From: Candidatus Aenigmatarchaeota archaeon
Lineage (GTDB): Archaea > Aenigmatarchaeota > Aenigmatarchaeia > CG10238-14
Assembly: GCA_026397455.1 (NCBI GenBank)
Contig: JAPLUX010000117.1
Location: forward strand, 1-7,234
Length of the DNA: 7,234 bases
Reading direction: 5' to 3'
Position 1 is the stretch's first letter, and every line of letters begins with the position of its first letter. A program made the position numbers and the translations under genes. This document shows, piece after piece, positions 5,138 through 7,234 of the stretch. A model generated the notes under the pieces. It made no database searches. It was not told where the DNA came from and saw nothing but the letters and a program-made list of their open reading frames with translations.

Positions 5138-7012
5138 ATGTGGATTAACATAAAATCTTTACCGCTCATCTTAGTTACATTAGCTCTTGTGGTTCCTTTA
5201 CCTCTGATTTTCATCGTTAATGGACCATTGTGGCTCGATGTCAATTTCATATTCTGGTTTATTCTTTTTTATGCATTAGGGATATCTGCCTATTCATTGT
5301 TAAAAAGGCTTACATTAGAAGCTACGATCCCGTATCTGCTTGTGATTGGGGCTTTATTCGTTTTTTTGATTGATGTTAGTATAAGAAGGGGAGACGAATG
5401 GGTCCGTTATGTCTGGCTTGTGTTTTCACTTGCCATAGCATTTATTTCTGTGTTTTTTTTGATTTCCGCAACATTGCCAATGACAAAAAAGTATGCTAAT
5501 AGAGATACCTTCTGGAAAAAACATCGAAAAAATACTGCATTTCGTATTGCCATCATCTTATTATCTATTTTTCTTGTTTCTAATATTACATTATTTTTTT
5601 TCCCAATCGCTGTTAATCCATTAATTCAATGGAAAGCAGAAAATAATGAAGTCCTATTGAATAAGATAACTTCAGAATTAACGCAAAATCAATTTTCTCT
5701 TGAAGGGAAGGCTCATGCCATTTGGGAATGGTTTAATCCAATAAAACAAAATATGTTCAATACATGGAGACCTCCTGCATTCCATAATCGTTTTGATAAT
5801 ACTGTGTATTGCTCTCTACTGGGTGAATTTCCCTATTTTTTATTATGCGTTAGACGCACTGTCGATGTGTCTCCTCTTTGGATTTTAACCAGTCGATGTG
5901 GAAATTGCGGAGAATATGCCGCACTTTACTCCGAAATCGCTCATTCAGCAAATTTAACAGTTAGAACAATTCAACCATTTGAAATGGACCACACCTGGGA
6001 TGAGGTCTTAATTGATAAAAATAATGAAACATGGATTATAGTCGACCCTTCCAGATACAAGTTTGATGTCGACCCACATAGTTATAAAAATGAAAGCGGG
6101 AATTTCTCCTATGTATTTGCTCAATACTCTGGCTCATCTGATGAAATAGATGTTACGAGAAATTATACTGAAGTGGCTTATGTCAATATTTCAACTGTTG
6201 ATATTTACGGAAAACCTGTTTCTAATGTGAGTATAAACCTCATCTCACATAATGATAATGGTGGAAGAACCGGTCGTAATTTCAAGACAAACGAAATGGG
6301 TTATATAAATGTCGAAATTGGGGTAGGAAAAGTTTCTTTTGACTGTTCGGTGAATATCAACAATACTACTCTTCTCAATTCAACAAAAATAATTACTTTG
6401 TATGAAGAAGAAAATTACAATTTATCTATTGTTATGGAACAAGAACAGGAGATTATTCAACCATCAACATCTTTTAATTTATTACAAGATGTGTATTTTA
6501 CAATTTTCCTAATCTTTGTTTTAGGTTTGCTCGACCAATATCTGACCATAAAAGGTCATCAAATATATAGAAAAAAATATGCTGATTATGTTGAATATGA
6601 GCGGTATGAATTAAATCCTCAATGGCGAAATCTTGAACAATCAAAATATAATCCAAAGCATCTACTGTTTTTAGTATTGATTGCAGTTATGGTTTTTATT
6701 ATCCATTCGATTAATCTTAACTTGTTTTTTGTGTTTCAGGGATTTTTCATTTCACTTTTTTTAATAATTTTGACAAGGCATCTTACCGGTATCGTTATTT
6801 TTAGTGAGGTAAATAAGAATCCAAACTTATTATCTGGAAAAATAAGGCAGACTTATCTTTATCGTCTTAAAATTTCAATTGTAGAAATGATAGGTTTATT
6901 AATTATTTTATTGGTCATCTTTATCTTTGTTCCATCCTATTTTACATTTGGTGTTGTTTTAGGACCACTATTATTGATTATTCAGTTGTTTCTCTGGAGA
7001 AAAAAGTCTTAA
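5138..7012 (+). CDS. Multi-pass membrane protein with extracellular transglutaminase/PNGase-like domain
   Basis: This 624-residue protein has about five N-terminal membrane segments (near 7-28, 35-55, 62-82, 92-112, 134-156), a large soluble part (157-450) and about five more (451-470, 508-528, 530-548, 582-600, 604-620). Lys/Arg-rich loops at 117-133, 471-507 and 567-580 put both termini in the cytoplasm and the soluble part outside. That part has a transglutaminase-like triad: Cys257 in RCGNCGEYA, His285 in DHTWDEV and Asp303 in VDPSRY, close to the arrangement in peptide:N-glycanase. A beta-sandwich-like segment (about 346-430; DIYGKPVSNVSINL, then TNEMGYINVEI) resembles carboxypeptidase-regulatory or Ig-like repeats. 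About eleven N-x-S/T sequons lie between 272 and 430, suggesting a glycosylated surface protein. The reaction is unknown: protease, amidase or crosslinking are all possible. The ATG at 5138 is the only start after the in-frame stop at 5108; no Shine-Dalgarno is visible. Confidence 0.85.
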   Translation: MWINIKSLPLILVTLALVVPLPLIFIVNGPLWLDVNFIFWFILFYALGISAYSLLKRLTLEATIPYLLVIGALFVFLIDVSIRRGDEWVRYVWLVFSLAIAFISVFFLISATLPMTKKYANRDTFWKKHRKNTAFRIAIILLSIFLVSNITLFFFPIAVNPLIQWKAENNEVLLNKITSELTQNQFSLEGKAHAIWEWFNPIKQNMFNTWRPPAFHNRFDNTVYCSLLGEFPYFLLCVRRTVDVSPLWILTSRCGNCGEYAALYSEIAHSANLTVRTIQPFEMDHTWDEVLIDKNNETWIIVDPSRYKFDVDPHSYKNESGNFSYVFAQYSGSSDEIDVTRNYTEVAYVNISTVDIYGKPVSNVSINLISHNDNGGRTGRNFKTNEMGYINVEIGVGKVSFDCSVNINNTTLLNSTKIITLYEEENYNLSIVMEQEQEIIQPSTSFNLLQDVYFTIFLIFVLGLLDQYLTIKGHQIYRKKYADYVEYERYELNPQWRNLEQSKYNPKHLLFLVLIAVMVFIIHSINLNLFFVFQGFFISLFLIILTRHLTGIVIFSEVNKNPNLLSGKIRQTYLYRLKISIVEMIGLLIILLVIFIFVPSYFTFGVVLGPLLLIIQLFLWRKKS

Positions 7013-7128
7013 AATTAATATCTAATATATCTGTCAATGACTATCAGGTCGGTATTTTGGTGCTCAAATGCCCCTTCCAGAGAGAAACATCTTCTTAGGA
7101 TTTTGAAATCTCTCCTTATCACAAACTA

Positions 7129-7144
7129 TTTTTACCGGTAAAAA
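7129..7144. repeat. 16-bp perfect palindrome TTTTTACCGGTAAAAA
   Basis: The palindrome is exact over 16 bases, with an ACCGGT centre and A/T arms, 117 bp after the stop of the membrane-protein gene. It could be an operator for a dimeric regulator, or, with its T-runs, part of a transcription terminator. The remainder of 7013-7234 holds another T-run after AGCGCT (7165-7175) and no confident gene. Half of the palindrome, TTTTTACCGG, also occurs at 1241-1250. Confidence 0.5.
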
Positions 7145-7234
7145 GTAGATAATATCTCCTCCCCAGCGCTTTTTTAACATCCGTGGTGACGAAAAGGAAA
7201 CGTAGGGATTACAGGAATTTTGTGACCTCGATTT

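Noticed and set aside
7080..7114. Inverted repeat GAGAGA / TCTCTC as a terminator hairpin after the membrane-protein gene
   Set aside because: The stem is only 6 bp with a 23-base loop and no following T-run, which is expected by chance in such sequence.
7064..7234. Minus-strand frame open to the right edge (56 residues, ending FLSGRGI)
   Set aside because: Composition is not convincingly coding, no family is recognised, the palindrome lies within it, and its start is outside the window; it could be the end of a real gene but cannot be supported here.
7183..7234. Possible GTG start of a plus-strand gene beginning VTKRKRRDYRNF
   Set aside because: Only 17 codons are visible, there is no clear Shine-Dalgarno, and the opposite strand is open as well.

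Overview
The window is AT-rich and gene-dense. It has the look of an accessory, defence-type locus from a prokaryote, most plausibly a euryarchaeon. The archaeal reading rests on three weak signs: a large integral membrane protein whose predicted extracellular part is packed with N-x-S/T sequons, TATA-like AT-rich blocks instead of clear -35/-10 boxes, and a GGTGA-type Shine-Dalgarno before one gene. There are no rRNA, tRNA, CRISPR or housekeeping genes here to settle the lineage.

Layout. Bases 1-1236 (+) hold the 3' part of an SMC/RecF-like ABC ATPase gene that enters from the left edge. It keeps the signature motif, Walker B, D-loop and H-loop, followed by a helical extension and a C-terminal zinc ribbon. 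Bases 1237-1386 separate it from a convergent gene and contain a 74-bp nested inverted repeat. Bases 1387-1863 (-) encode a small protein that resembles a PUA/EVE-like reader domain. A 75-bp divergent promoter region with a direct repeat (TTGATGGTAAT, twice) follows. Four plus-strand genes then run to 7012: an HhH-GPD DNA-glycosylase-like protein (1939-2814), an ApeA-type HEPN protein (2862-4262), a zinc-binding PD-(D/E)XK nuclease-like protein (4348-5091), and a multi-pass membrane protein with a transglutaminase/PNGase-like catalytic domain (5138-7012). The last 222 bases hold no confident gene but include a 16-bp perfect palindrome and short motifs that also occur in the left intergenic region.

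How the genes may work together. ApeA is an established anti-phage protein family whose HEPN domain is the presumed RNase effector. A glycosylase, a possible modified-base reader, a PD-(D/E)XK nuclease and an SMC-like ATPase are all parts that recur in defence islands. The four plus-strand genes are separated by 46-85 bp, with no overlaps, so they may be one transcription unit or several independent modules that accumulated side by side. The idea that they form one pathway (modified-DNA recognition or excision, then DNA or RNA cleavage, with a membrane-bound transglutaminase-like enzyme) is inference. The transglutaminase-like membrane protein is the least expected partner.
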